Positions 46,933-54,667 of a stretch of DNA of 64,000 nt are shown here, piece after piece (position 1 is the stretch's first letter; every line of letters starts with the position of its first letter). The translations under genes were made by a program, and so were the position numbers. Under the pieces are notes generated by a model. It searched no databases. It saw nothing but the letters and a program-made list of their open reading frames with translations, and had not been told where the DNA came from. The DNA is from Methanoculleus sp. UBA430 (GTDB lineage Archaea > Halobacteriota > Methanomicrobia > Methanomicrobiales > Methanoculleaceae), in the NCBI RefSeq assembly GCF_002506585.1, contig NZ_DAXW01000015.1, forward strand, positions 62,220 to 126,219, given 5' to 3'.

Positions 46933-47025
46933 GGGGGGAGCACCGCCCGCGCTATTCTCCAGGTCGACCTCCGGTCGCTTCCCCCGGCCATCCCGGTTGC
47001 CGGGCAATAGACGGTGGTCGAAGAT

Positions 47026-47676
47026 TCACCGGGTGCCCAAAGCGTATTCCTGCAGGTATGCAACAGCCAGTTCGTATGCCGAATGCACCTTCTCTCTCTC
47101 AACCCCCGGCACGCCGCATGCCACAATGTGTACCGTCTTTGTGGCGAGGGTAATCTTTGTTGCATCCGAGTCCCGGTACGGGTAGACGGCGACGATCTCG
47201 TCGTCATCTGTCAGGATGACCTGGTTCTTATGGAGCATGACGGGTGCTGCCATCCCGATGCCGAGGAACTCTTCGCCCTCTTCTGCAAACTGCATAGAGA
47301 GGTCCCCGGCCAGGGTATCGGCATCAAACGCGGCGATGGGTATGCCTGTGCGAATCGAGGCCAGGTTATAGGCGTCCACCGCGGTGTTGATCGCCGGGAG
47401 CATCTTTTTGGCCAGGATCCTTCTCACCAGCGCTTCCGAGGCGGGCCGCGTTTTGGTCGGATCGACGCCCACCTTCCAGAAGAAGTCCCTGTACGCCCTG
47501 AAGAGAGGTTCATCTTTGATCCTCTCCAGCGTATATCGTTCTCTTATTGACTGGACGGTCTCGTCTCTCAGGGCTTCCAGGCGCGGGCTCTTCTCCTGAA
47601 TCGAGAGCGGTCCGACATCACCCTCCGCAACCGAGAGACCGGGGAAGGCGGCAAGAATCTCCTTATGCATCTTCAT
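47026..47676 (-). CDS. B3/B4 (PheRS beta editing-like) domain protein
   Basis: 216 residues matching the free-standing B3/B4 domain found in phenylalanyl-tRNA synthetase beta: FRAYRDFFWKVGVDPTKTRPASEALVRRIL, AINTAVDAYNLASIRTGIPIAAFDAD and IVAVYPYRDSDATKITLATKTVHIVACGVPGV. Stand-alone copies are thought to hydrolyse mischarged tRNA or D-amino-acid products. Start ATG 47676 is the first of two closely spaced Mets. It lies beside the toxin-antitoxin region but shares no operon with it. Confidence 0.88.
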   Translation of the reverse strand: MKMHKEILAAFPGLSVAEGDVGPLSIQEKSPRLEALRDETVQSIRERYTLERIKDEPLFRAYRDFFWKVGVDPTKTRPASEALVRRILAKKMLPAINTAVDAYNLASIRTGIPIAAFDADTLAGDLSMQFAEEGEEFLGIGMAAPVMLHKNQVILTDDDEIVAVYPYRDSDATKITLATKTVHIVACGVPGVEREKVHSAYELAVAYLQEYALGTR

Positions 47677-47697
47677 AGTTCGTACCGTTCCTGCCTG

Positions 47698-48032
47698 CTA
47701 TCCCAGCGAGAGCAGGTCTTTCAGAATGACGTTTATCGCCTCCATATCCTCGGCCGCGCACTCTCCGATCTTCCTGACGAAACGGTCCTGCGAGAGAGCA
47801 ACAATCTGGAAGACCAGCGCAGCACTGTCGGAGGAGAGCCCGTTCTCCGCACTCTTCTCGATGCCATGGATGTGCGGGAATGAAAAAGCCGCCGGGGTCG
47901 TCGTCAGCGGGACCACGATGGTTATACCCCCGTAGGCGACGCGAGGATCACGGCGGGCCGAAGCCCGCTCTGCTCGTGCCCCCGTGCGTCGGTGAGATCG
48001 ACGAACCAGATATCGCCCCTGCTCCGGCGCAT
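47698..48032 (-). pseudogene. mazF: Frameshifted MazF/PemK-type toxin
   Basis: From ATG 48032: RRSRGDIWFVDLTDARGHEQS and GLRPAVILASPTG, the MazF N-terminus, then TAA in frame. Continuing one frame over gives GITIVVPLTTTPAAFSFPH and the rest of the MazF fold down to 47698. The lost base is in a run of five G/C at 47927-47931. Restoring one base gives a normal 111-residue toxin. MazF cuts RNA. It follows the YwgA/Panacea-like gene by one base, so the pair is an operon. The toxin is either dead or switched by slippage in the G-run. Confidence 0.85.
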
Positions 48033-48033
48033 C

Positions 48034-48573
48034 CTAATGCCTCATCGACCGGATACTGGCCCGCTGCCACTCCTCTAACTCGGCGTCGAGCGCCGCCTTC
48101 TCCTCATCGGTGGGGACGAAGAGGTACTGCTTCGCCCGGTTGACACCCTTGACGATCTGCTCGCTCGAATAGAAGGACTTCATCCTCCTGACAGTCCGGT
48201 ACGCCTGCTGTGGCGGTTGGTGCATCTCGTAGGCCAGATACCCGTAGGTCGCCCCGATCTCAAGCAGGGACGGGCTTTTGTCGAAGAGAGCAGTGAGTTC
48301 GGCAACCGAATCCGCCTCGGCGGGGGAGAGTGTGCTCGCCGTCTCGCACCGGGAAAACTCGTCGGCGTGCTGGTAATACTCCCGTGCAAGGTCCGGCGAG
48401 TAGGGTCCCCGGACGTAGAGGCGAAACGGATACGCGAACTCGATGCCCTTCAGTTTCAGCAGGTAGACGAGCTTCTGGGCGATGAGCCGGTGCTCGAAGA
48501 GGTCTTTGTCCATCCGGAACCCCGCCTCCCGGAAGCAGGCAATGACTTTGCTTCTATCGTCCACAGTGATCAC
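48034..48573 (-). CDS. YwgA/Panacea-like protein, candidate antitoxin
   Basis: 179 residues from GTG 48573. The N-terminal part (RLIAQKLVYLLKLKGIEFAYPFRLYVRGPYSPDLAREYY) has the helix and GPYS pattern of YwgA and the SocA/Panacea-type antitoxins; the C-terminal half is helical. The start lies inside the end of the upstream winged-helix gene and the stop is one base before the mazF ATG, so the three genes are one transcription unit. Panacea-like domains neutralise many toxins; here the partner would be MazF. Start and family are inferred. Confidence 0.65.
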   Translation of the reverse strand: MITVDDRSKVIACFREAGFRMDKDLFEHRLIAQKLVYLLKLKGIEFAYPFRLYVRGPYSPDLAREYYQHADEFSRCETASTLSPAEADSVAELTALFDKSPSLLEIGATYGYLAYEMHQPPQQAYRTVRRMKSFYSSEQIVKGVNRAKQYLFVPTDEEKAALDAELEEWQRASIRSMRH

Positions 48574-48901
48574 CTGCGCAGCCCAGGAGTTTGCAGAGCC
48601 AGCCCCGGACACGCTGCCACTCGGCGAGCCCTTCCGGGGTGATGGCGTAGAGGTCGAGTTCCTTCTCCTCAAGCGTCACCTTCTCGGAGCGGAGGTATCC
48701 CATCTCGACGAGCTTCTTGAGGTTTGCGTAGAGCACGCCGTCGCTCAGGTTCAGCCCGGCTTTGAGCTGCCGTGCGGTGGCCCCGTCCTCGCCGAGCTCG
48801 GAGAGCGCCCAGAGTATCTCCAGGCGCACCCGGGAGATGAGGGCGCTGTTCACGTCCTCGGACTCTTCCACGATTGCTATCAGATCGTCAGGCATAGGCA
48901 A
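48554..48901 (-). CDS. PadR-like winged-helix regulator
   Basis: 115 residues. The core SALISRVRLEILWALSELGEDGATARQLKAGLNLSDGVLYANLKKLVEMGYLRSEKVTLEEKELDLYAITPEGLAEWQRVRGW is a winged helix of the ArsR/PadR kind. It is the first gene of the three-gene unit with the Panacea-like and MazF genes and may repress that unit. GCATAGGCA-type upstream sequence gives no clear operator. Confidence 0.8.
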   Translation of the reverse strand: MPMPDDLIAIVEESEDVNSALISRVRLEILWALSELGEDGATARQLKAGLNLSDGVLYANLKKLVEMGYLRSEKVTLEEKELDLYAITPEGLAEWQRVRGWLCKLLGCAGDHCGR

Positions 48902-49003
48902 CTTTCAACTTTGAGTAGATGTTGGAGTCCGGGGTGATAAAGGGTTCGGGCGGTGCTCCTTAAGTGTCAACGGGCCCCGTGTTCTTACAGGGGACCCGAT
49001 GCG

Positions 49004-49240
49004 ATGAAACCTGCTAGCTACCGCATTCTCCTCCGGAAGGAGCCGGAGGGCGGGTACACCGTCACCGTGCCGGCCCTCGCCCGTGCTCGCGTCACGCTCA
49101 GGGGGACCATCGATGAGGCGGTAGCGATGGCACGGGAGGCCCTCGAGGTCTATATCGAGAGCCTGCGGGAGAGGGGGAAGAGATTCCGACCGAAGAAGGG
49201 TGGCCTGGAACACAGGCTCACCGTCGAAGTCCCGGGATGA
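49004..49240 (+). CDS. hicB: Orphan HicB-like antitoxin
   Basis: 78 residues from ATG 49004. SYRILLRKEPEGGYTVTVPALARARVTLRGTIDEAVAMAREALEVYIESLRE is a HicB partial-RNaseH-fold domain, but the usual PGCVT turn is changed to RARVT. There is no adjacent hicA. Near-identical DNA occurs in the broken copies at 50525 and 58492, so this is the best-preserved member of a scattered set. It may have lost its toxin. Confidence 0.8.
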   Translation: MKPASYRILLRKEPEGGYTVTVPALARARVTLRGTIDEAVAMAREALEVYIESLRERGKRFRPKKGGLEHRLTVEVPG

Positions 49241-49318
49241 ACGCCCGGGCCGGACCCCGTGAACCGGCGTACCCCGGGATACCTATACTAGAGAGGAAGA
49301 CGCATATCCCGATCAGGA

Positions 49319-49636
49319 ATGGATACCGTCACCCGCGAGGCCGGCGGGGAGTGTGCGAGGATCATCGGCATTCTCCGAAGGAACAAGGCGCACCTGGAGG
49401 AGACCTACCACGTCGGATCCATCGGCATCTTCGGCTCGTGCCGGCGTGGCGAGGAGCACGAGGGAAGCGACGTGGACATCCTGGTCGAGTTCTCCGAGGT
49501 GCCGGGGATCTTCGGGTATCTCAGGCTTGAGCGGCACCTGTCCGAGATCCTCGGTAGACCGGTGGATCTTGTCGAAAGGAGCGCGCTCAAGCCCCGTATC
49601 GGCCGCCGCATCTTAAAAGAGGTTATCTACGTATGA
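49319..49636 (+). CDS. mntA: MntA-type nucleotidyltransferase antitoxin
   Basis: 105 residues. The nucleotidyltransferase signature is GSIGIFGSCRRGEEHEGSDVDILVEFSE: GSx10DxD. MntA antitoxins AMPylate a tyrosine on the HepT toxin and so inactivate it. The hepT gene follows with a four-base overlap. Length is normal. Confidence 0.93.
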   Translation: MDTVTREAGGECARIIGILRRNKAHLEETYHVGSIGIFGSCRRGEEHEGSDVDILVEFSEVPGIFGYLRLERHLSEILGRPVDLVERSALKPRIGRRILKEVIYV

Positions 49637-50004
49637 CGGCCCCGCGTAGCACGCTCGACTACCTGGACGATATCCTTGATGCCGTCGAGAAGATCGAGAT
49701 CTTCACCCGGGGCATGTCGTATGAGGAGTTCTCCGAGGACGACAAGACCGTCTACGCGGTCACGCGGGCGCTGGAAGTGATCGGCGAGGCGGCGAAGTGT
49801 ATTCCCCGATCGGTCAGGGAGAACTATCCCGGAAACCCCTGGACCGAGATGGCCGGTATGCGCGACAAACTGATCCACGCCTACTTCGGGATCAACAGGG
49901 CGATCATCTGGAGGACGATCCATGATGATCTCCCCCCTCTCAGATCCGCGATGCAGGCCCTCCGCGATGACCTGACCGCGAGCGGGTCTCCGTTGGATCC
50001 GTGA
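49633..50004 (+). CDS. hepT: HepT-type HEPN ribonuclease toxin
   Basis: 123 residues. The HEPN/DUF86 signature is RDKLIHAYFG (Rx4HxY), with the Arg and His of the RNase site and the Tyr that MntA modifies. FEVIGEAAK-type core (ALEVIGEAAKCIPRSVRENYP) is intact. Together with mntA it is a complete type VII toxin-antitoxin pair; the toxin cuts RNA, probably tRNA. Overlapping start and stop ensures paired translation. Confidence 0.93.
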   Translation: MTAPRSTLDYLDDILDAVEKIEIFTRGMSYEEFSEDDKTVYAVTRALEVIGEAAKCIPRSVRENYPGNPWTEMAGMRDKLIHAYFGINRAIIWRTIHDDLPPLRSAMQALRDDLTASGSPLDP

Positions 50005-50042
50005 GCAGCTCGCCCTCACGGTCGGGATCCCTACGGCAACGG

Positions 50043-50156
50043 GGGCATCAGGGAGCGTTTATCCTGGAGCGTGAGGTGAGAGAAATGGATGACCCCTCAA
50101 TGAAGGGGTTAGAGCAGGACAACTATAATCTGTCCGGAGCGCTCACATACGCATAA
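50043..50156 (+). pseudogene. Fragment of a zinc-ribbon gene
   Basis: GHQGAFILEREV at 50043-50078 closely matches the end of the intact 53-residue zinc-ribbon protein at 42593 (GYQGAFILECDE), and the DNA is similar too. The cysteine half is absent and the frame then runs into unrelated sequence. It is a partial decayed copy. Confidence 0.55.
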
Positions 50157-50171
50157 TCTGGAGTGTCCGGC

Positions 50172-50381
50172 ATGGGAATGCACTATATCTGTGCCGCAGA
50201 AGGCAGGAAGACCGACGTTATCGTGCCCATTGACCTCTAGGAGAGCCTGACCGCCGGAAAACCTGCAGACAGACCTGTCGGGGTTGCCGAGCCCGCGAGA
50301 TACCGGGGGATATATCGGGACCTGGATCTCGACCTGGAGGCTGAGGTCCGGAATCTGCGGGACGAGTGGGACCGGACATGA
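50172..50381 (+). pseudogene. VapB-like antitoxin with an internal stop
   Basis: ATG 50172 opens HYICAAEGRKTDVIVPIDL followed by TAG at 50238-50240, and the frame continues (ESLTAGKPADRP ... YRDLDLDLEAEVRNLRDEWDRT) to the stop at 50381, which overlaps the next start. One base change would restore a ~70-residue antitoxin. The adjacent PIN fragment identifies it as part of a VapBC pair. Confidence 0.7.
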
Positions 50382-50443
50382 AACGGTACCTGCTCGATAC
50401 AAACATTCTCATCTACGACCTCGCAGATGCCGTTCCGCGGTGA
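50378..50443 (+). pseudogene. Truncated PIN-domain (VapC) toxin
   Basis: MKRYLLDTNILIYDLADAVP followed by one residue and a stop. This is the first strand of a PIN domain including the catalytic Asp (LDTN), but the remaining ~110 residues are missing. It overlaps the broken antitoxin gene by four bases, as in intact vapBC loci. Confidence 0.85.
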
Positions 50444-50524
50444 GTGATTCGGGCGAGGTGGTACACGCACGGAGACCTCTTAGATCCTCGGGGAGTGTAT
50501 CATCATGAGCAGGGACGTGATGCG

Positions 50525-50684
50525 ATGAAAACCTGTCAGTTACCGTATCCTCCTCCGGAAGGAGCCGGAAGGCGGATATACCGTCACCGTGCCGGCCCTC
50601 CCCGGTTGCGTCACGTCCGGAGAGACCGTCGACGAGGCGATAGCGATGGCACGGGAGGCTGTCGAGATCCTGCAGGCAGAGTAA
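50525..50684 (+). pseudogene. hicB: Frameshifted HicB-like antitoxin
   Basis: One extra A after ATG 50525 (AAAA instead of AAA) shifts the frame. In the correct frame the protein is a textbook HicB: SYRILLRKEPEGGYTVTVP, then PGCVTSGETVDEAIAMARE. No other start precedes it (an in-frame TGA sits just upstream). The DNA is closely similar to the HicB at 49004. Confidence 0.85.
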
Positions 50685-50738
50685 CCTCCTGCCGCTACTT
50701 TCTACCGGGAACCGGCAGGAGAACGAACGGGCAACAGA

Positions 50739-50963
50739 CTACAGGAGTGCCCGGAACTCGTCGACAGTGATCCCGGCCTGAAAAAGAATCGTCTGAAGAG
50801 TCCTGGGCGCAAGGGTCTGTTTGGGATGCACGGGAACAGTGACGATGACGTCACGCTGCGCGTGATAGAGGTAGTGATGGCTTTCCCGGGTGCCGACCAC
50901 CTCGAACCCGGCTTTCCTGAGAGCACCGACCACCTTTGCACCGGTGGTTCTCGGAAGTTTCAT
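50739..50963 (-). CDS. hicA: HicA mRNA interferase toxin
   Basis: 74 residues. KVVGALRKAGFEVVGTRESHHYLYHAQRDVIVTVPVHPKQTLAPRTLQTIL is the HicA double-stranded-RNA-binding-like fold with the catalytic His in SHHYLY. It starts four bases inside the hicB gene upstream. HicA cleaves mRNA; HicB neutralises it. Confidence 0.93.
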   Translation of the reverse strand: MKLPRTTGAKVVGALRKAGFEVVGTRESHHYLYHAQRDVIVTVPVHPKQTLAPRTLQTILFQAGITVDEFRALL

Positions 50964-51193
50964 GTCCCGGCGTTGCTCGTGTTCAAGGGAACGGAGACCT
51001 CAACCGGGATTGGTTTGCCGAGTTTCCTGGCCACCTCGACGTATCCTGCGATCGCCTCCTCGATATGCGCCAGCGCCTCTTCCCAGGTAGACCCCTCGCT
51101 GACACATCCCGGAAGGGACGGTACCGTTACGGTATACCCTCCATCCTCATTTTGTTCCATAAGAACCGTATAACGGAGACGAGTTTCCGACAC
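50960..51193 (-). CDS. hicB: HicB antitoxin
   Basis: 77 residues from GTG 51193: RLRYTVLMEQNEDGGYTVTVPSLPGCVSEGSTWEEALAHIEEAIAGYVEVARKLGKPIPVE, an intact HicB fold with the conserved PGCVSEG turn. This copy is distinct in sequence from the 49004/50525/58492 set and is the true partner of the adjacent hicA. The gene order (hicB first) differs from the commoner hicA-hicB. Confidence 0.92.
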   Translation of the reverse strand: MSETRLRYTVLMEQNEDGGYTVTVPSLPGCVSEGSTWEEALAHIEEAIAGYVEVARKLGKPIPVEVSVPLNTSNAGT

Positions 51194-51367
51194 GCGATCC
51201 CTCCTGTGGAGGATTGTCCACGAGACTATATAGGGGTTATGGCGGTGATTCTGCAGTAGGTACGGCTCGCAGAGGGGCATGGATCACCCCGATAAATGAC
51301 CTTTCTTCAGACAGAGATATGTAGATTGAAGCACCAGAGGATCATAGACCGCAGAGGTGAGGCTGCC

Positions 51368-51565
51368 ATGACTCAGGTAAAAGAGGAGATCATCAGCGAG
51401 CTCGATGACCTGCCGCCCCGGACATACGGTGAGGTGCTCGATTTCATCCGGTTCCTCAAGTCCCGGCGCAGGAAGGCCGCCCCCGACACCGCGCTCGCGA
51501 GCGAGCCCGTGCTCCGGAAAGATTGGCTCCGGCCCGAGGAGGACGAGGCGTGGAGCGATTTGTAA
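51368..51565 (+). CDS. MazF-associated antitoxin (DUF2281-like)
   Basis: 65 residues from ATG 51368: QVKEEIISELDDLPPRTYGEVLDFIRFLKSRR, then a disordered tail ending LRPEEDEAWSDL. The first half resembles DUF2281-type antitoxins. The tail with its EEDEAW ending is the likely toxin-binding piece. Its stop lies inside the downstream mazF. GAGGTGAGG precedes the start. Confidence 0.85.
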   Translation: MTQVKEEIISELDDLPPRTYGEVLDFIRFLKSRRRKAAPDTALASEPVLRKDWLRPEEDEAWSDL

Positions 51566-51885
51566 AGGGAGATGTTATCGTTGTGCCGTTTCCCTTCTCG
51601 GATCTGTCGACGGTGAAGCGGCGGCCGGCCCTTGTCGTTGCGGCGCCCGGAGGAGACGATGTAATTCTCTGCCAGATCACGAGTCAGCAGGTCCGGGATC
51701 GCTACGCCGTCGGTATTACCGACCTCGACTTTGCAGAGGGAACACTCCACAAACCGAGCAATATCCGGCCGAACCGGCTGTTTTCTGCCAGTGTCGACCT
51801 GATTCTTTATCGAGCTGGACGTCTCAACGACCTGGCCGTCATGTCGGTCACCGATCGGATCATTGAGATCTTGCAGGCAGGTTAA
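51550..51885 (+). CDS. mazF: MazF/PemK-type endoribonuclease toxin
   Basis: 111 residues from GTG 51550: FVKGDVIVVPFPFSDLSTVKRRPALVVAAPGGDDVILCQITSQ, then GTLHKPSNIRPNRLFSASVDLILYRAGRL. This is an intact MazF fold with the RP and PS/IR sites of the active centre. It overlaps the antitoxin gene by 16 bases. It is a different subgroup from the frameshifted MazF at 47698. Confidence 0.9.
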   Translation: MERFVKGDVIVVPFPFSDLSTVKRRPALVVAAPGGDDVILCQITSQQVRDRYAVGITDLDFAEGTLHKPSNIRPNRLFSASVDLILYRAGRLNDLAVMSVTDRIIEILQAG

Positions 51886-51998
51886 CTTCTTGCCCCTACT
51901 TTCCGCCGGGAACCTGCAGATACGGCCTTCGTGTCCCCCTTCACTCCCAACCCGCGCACGGCTCCTCGTTATCTACTACCTCTTCTCCAGTCTCTTTT

Positions 51999-52360
51999 AT
52001 GACACATTCCTCTCTTCTCCGTAGCGACCAGACCCTCTTCAGGGACCCGGACATCTTCGAGCTCACGTTCGTCCCCGAGCACCTCCACCACCGTGACGCC
52101 CAGATCAGGGAACTCGCCTTCCTCATCAGCCCCACGCTCCGGGGCGGGAGCGCCCTCTCTGCCATCCTCCGCGGGCCACCGGGGACCGGGAAGACCACCA
52201 CCGTCCGCCGGATCTTTTCCATGATCCGGGAGGAGACCCGGCAGGTCGTCCCGGCCCACATCAACTGCCGCCACGACCATACACCGCTCACGGTCTACCG
52301 GAGCATCACCAACAGCGGCTATCAGCCTCTCACCGGCGTTGCGGCGACGACCACGCTCAA
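51999..52360 (+). pseudogene. cdc6: Truncated orc1/cdc6 replication initiator
   Basis: ATG 51999 opens THSSLLRSDQTLFRDPDIF and continues through YVPEHL-type sequence to the Walker A motif RGPPGTGKTTTVRRIFSM and HINCRHDHTPLTVYRSI. This is the N-terminal quarter of an archaeal Orc1/Cdc6 protein. The likeness ends near residue 115-120, before Walker B, and the winged-helix DNA-binding domain is missing. It is a dead initiator, presumably from an integrated plasmid or virus. Confidence 0.85.
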
Positions 52361-52679
52361 GGAACTCAAGGCTCTGTCGACCTCGGCATTCTGGAGCGGA
52401 GAGCACCGTCGAGGAAGAAGACGCAGTACATCCTGCACGAGGAACGACCATGATGCCGGGTGTGGATAGCAGCACGGAGTTTTGGCAGATCGGGCACCGC
52501 CCCTGCTCCGGATCAACGCGGGTGCCCTGCCGGGTGCGGGTAACGTGTGGATACAGGGATATGGTAGCGCACCGGGCGATGAACCCCCACTCTGGCAGGA
52601 TCGAGTATGAGATCCGCGGCAGCCCTGGTGCTCCCGGTGTTGCCGGAAAGGGTCCAGGCCAGCCCGTGGTCGTTTCAGA

Positions 52680-53364
52680 CTGCCCGGATGCACGGCGCCC
52701 TATTCCGGCCTGCCGGAGAAGTGCCCGGCGATCAGCCTCTACGACACCGCGGTGACGGAGGGCGGGTGCGGGACCACGGTCTGTTGCCGGGAGCAGTACT
52801 TCACGTTCGACAACGAGGTCTACCGGGCCTGGGGTGGGGGCCTCCGTCTGGCTGGACGAAGACCCTGACAATGGCAGCAATGGCAGCATGTTTCAGCAGA
52901 ATGGCAGCAACTGCTGCCAACAAGAGAACGGCAGGAGCGAGAAGAGTTCCGGGAAAGACGTTCAGGATCCTGATATAGATCGATCTATGTACGTACATGT
53001 ACAGCAGAATAAGAGAACGGAGAGCATGGATAGCAGGACTCCCGGTGATAGCCGGGGTGCGTGTGTTTTCCGCACTGCTGCCAATGATCTGGAGGATGCC
53101 TCTAATAGTGCCGGAAATCTGGATTCTGGCTCAAATACTGATGCATTGATTGGCAGCACCTGCTGCCAACGTGCTGCCACTGTGCTGCCAGCGTTGCCAC
53201 CGATCAACCCCACTGAGTACATCCCCCCTCCCCGGCCGCAAAAGACGAGCCCGGGCCTGCATCTGCAACCGGCAGGCCGACGTCGCGGGTGTTGCGGGGC
53301 CGGCGGAGGGGTCTACCTCTGTTACGATTGCCTCAAGAAGGCGAAGCGGCCGGCGAAGGTGTAG
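52680..53364 (+). other. Decayed coding sequence, origin unknown
   Basis: Several frames carry protein-like pieces separated by shifts: PGCTAPYSGLPEKCPAISLY at 52681 with CGTTVCCREQYFTFDNEVYRAWG after it, then a Gln/Ser/Asn-rich stretch with repeated GSN and CCQ, and at the end a Cys-rich piece (CICNRQADVAGVAGPAEG in one frame, VYLCYDCLKKAK in another) that would make one zinc finger when joined. It looks like one or two mobile-element genes broken by frameshifts. The family is not recognised. Confidence 0.4.
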
Positions 53365-53426
53365 CCCCTGCCGAGGGTCCTCGATCACCGAGCGTTTGCC
53401 CGGGTGAAGGTGGAGATCGGCCGGTG

Positions 53427-53477
53427 CGAGGGTGTTATGCCCGGCTGGTGCTGGAGTGGAATTGGGGGGAGGGGGTG
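53427..53477. repeat. Left copy of a ~50-base direct repeat
   Basis: Nearly the same sequence as 54151-54199 (GGTGTTAT, GGCTGGTGC, GGAGTGGAAT and GGGGGTG blocks in the same order), about 88 percent identical with two single-base gaps. The two copies bracket 670 bases holding the iteron-like and hairpin repeats. Confidence 0.7.
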
Positions 53478-53620
53478 AGGTGAACGACTTCCCCGAATCA
53501 GAATTACCCTATTGCCTCCCGCATTATCGGCGATACAATGGAGGCAGGTCTGATTCGACTGCAGGACCCGGAAACTCGATCCAATAGATCCAGAAGGTAT
53601 GTCCCGTACTGGGCATGAGA

Positions 53621-53638
53621 TATGTAATCCGCATGTAC
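53621..53638. repeat. Iteron-like repeat, copy 1
   Basis: TATGTAATCCGCATGTAC: two ATGTA steps eleven bases apart. It matches copies 2 and 3 in spacing and most bases. Confidence 0.5.
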
Positions 53639-53714
53639 GGATCGTTCCGCTCCCGATCTGGAAAAATCAATTTTTAGGGGAATTCCTGGAAATGCGTCAA
53701 TGATAGTTAGTTTT

Positions 53715-53738
53715 GGGTATGTAACGGGTATGTAATCC
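53715..53738. repeat. Iteron-like repeat, copy 2
   Basis: GGGTATGTAA occurs twice with an eleven-base period, the second followed by TCC. 21 of 23 bases match copy 3. Confidence 0.65.
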
Positions 53739-53847
53739 ACAATGATCCCGGCATGTACATCATGGTTCATAGAGCCGGGCCTTCCCTCTTCGTAAAACTC
53801 CGGACCGAGCACTGTATCGTCCTATCTCCTCGGATATCGCTTTGCTG

Positions 53848-53871
53848 GGTATGTAACCGGCATGTAATCGG
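53848..53871. repeat. Iteron-like repeat, copy 3
   Basis: GGTATGTAACCGGCATGTAA followed by TCGG; same eleven-base period as copies 1 and 2. A fourth half-site, CCGGCATGTACAT, lies at 53748-53760. Confidence 0.65.
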
Positions 53872-54000
53872 GAGTGCGGGGCTCCGGGGAAACCACCCGA
53901 TCGGCCGGCGCGAGGTCTGCGGGGGGGGAAGAGGGCGGTGTACCGGTCCCGGGAGGCGCAGGCGGGGGTGTGTGAGGAACGACTGTCCGTAGGGTGCGAT

Positions 54001-54151
54001 GGCCTGAAGGGCCGGAGCATGAGCACCGAAGGTGCGGAGCAGGAGTTCGAGCACCATTAGGTGCAAAGTGCGACGGTTCGCAGAATCGGAGCATGAGCAC
54101 CGTCAGGTGGGAGGTGCGAGCAAGAGCGAGCATGAGAAGCCATCAGGCTTC
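54001..54151. repeat. Array of short hairpins with GAGCATGA leader
   Basis: Five or six consecutive inverted repeats with 3-5-base loops: GGCC/GGCC (54001), GCACC/GGTGC (54023, loop GAA), GCACC/GGTGC (54051, loop ATTA), GGTTC/GAATC with one G-T (54075), CACC/GGTG (54098, loop GTCA), GAAGCC/GGCTTC (54136, loop ATCA). The octamer GAGCATGA precedes three of them (54015, 54089, 54128). Confidence 0.7.
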
Positions 54152-54199
54152 GAAGGTGTTATTCCGGCTGGTGCGGGAGTGGAATAGGGGGAGGGGGTG
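54151..54199. repeat. Right copy of the ~50-base direct repeat
   Basis: Partner of 53427-53477. It begins directly at the end of the hairpin array. Confidence 0.7.
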
Positions 54200-54474
54200 C
54201 GATAAGGGTTGCACACGCTGAACCAGGTTTATCCAGTGATATGAAAACACTTAAGGAGTTTGGAAAAAAATACGCTCGTAAGTGAGTGATATGGGAAAAC
54301 AATTTCATATAGTTCCCTCAATAATCCATTCTGACACCCATATTGTATCTCCAAGCGTCAGGGCCCAAAAATCCTTTTTATCAATCATATCGTCGGCGAA
54401 AAAGCAGGCTACTGTAGAGCCCATATACGGCAATAAATTTGCATTTCAACCTGGAATCTTGGGTAAGTGAAAGA

Positions 54475-54639
54475 ATGAATGGAATAGGTAGGATTCTGTG
54501 TCGGATTGGCCTTCATAAGTGGGGGAGAGCACATGGCTACAGCCAATTTTCTTCAAACGTTGTCGACATGAAGCAGAGGTGTCTCCGATGCGGCAAGGTG
54601 AAGAGATGGGTCGAACCTAAGAAAAACCGTAGATGGTGA
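54475..54639 (+). CDS. Small phage-type zinc-ribbon protein (DUF1660-like)
   Basis: 54 residues from ATG 54475: GRILCRIGLHKWGRAHGYSQ, then CLRCGKVKRWVEPKKNRRW. The C-x-x-GLHKW start and the CxRCG end match small prophage proteins of the DUF1660 kind that bind one metal. It lies in AT-rich DNA unlike the host chromosome and 28 bases before the transglutaminase-like gene. Confidence 0.6.
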   Translation: MNGIGRILCRIGLHKWGRAHGYSQFSSNVVDMKQRCLRCGKVKRWVEPKKNRRW

Positions 54640-54667
54640 ACAACACCTGAAACTCGCTATAGCGCGT

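Noticed and set aside
53621..54151. CRISPR array
   Set aside because: Repeats here are unequal in length, irregularly spaced and lack unique spacers of constant size; no cas genes are near. No CRISPR is seen anywhere in the window.
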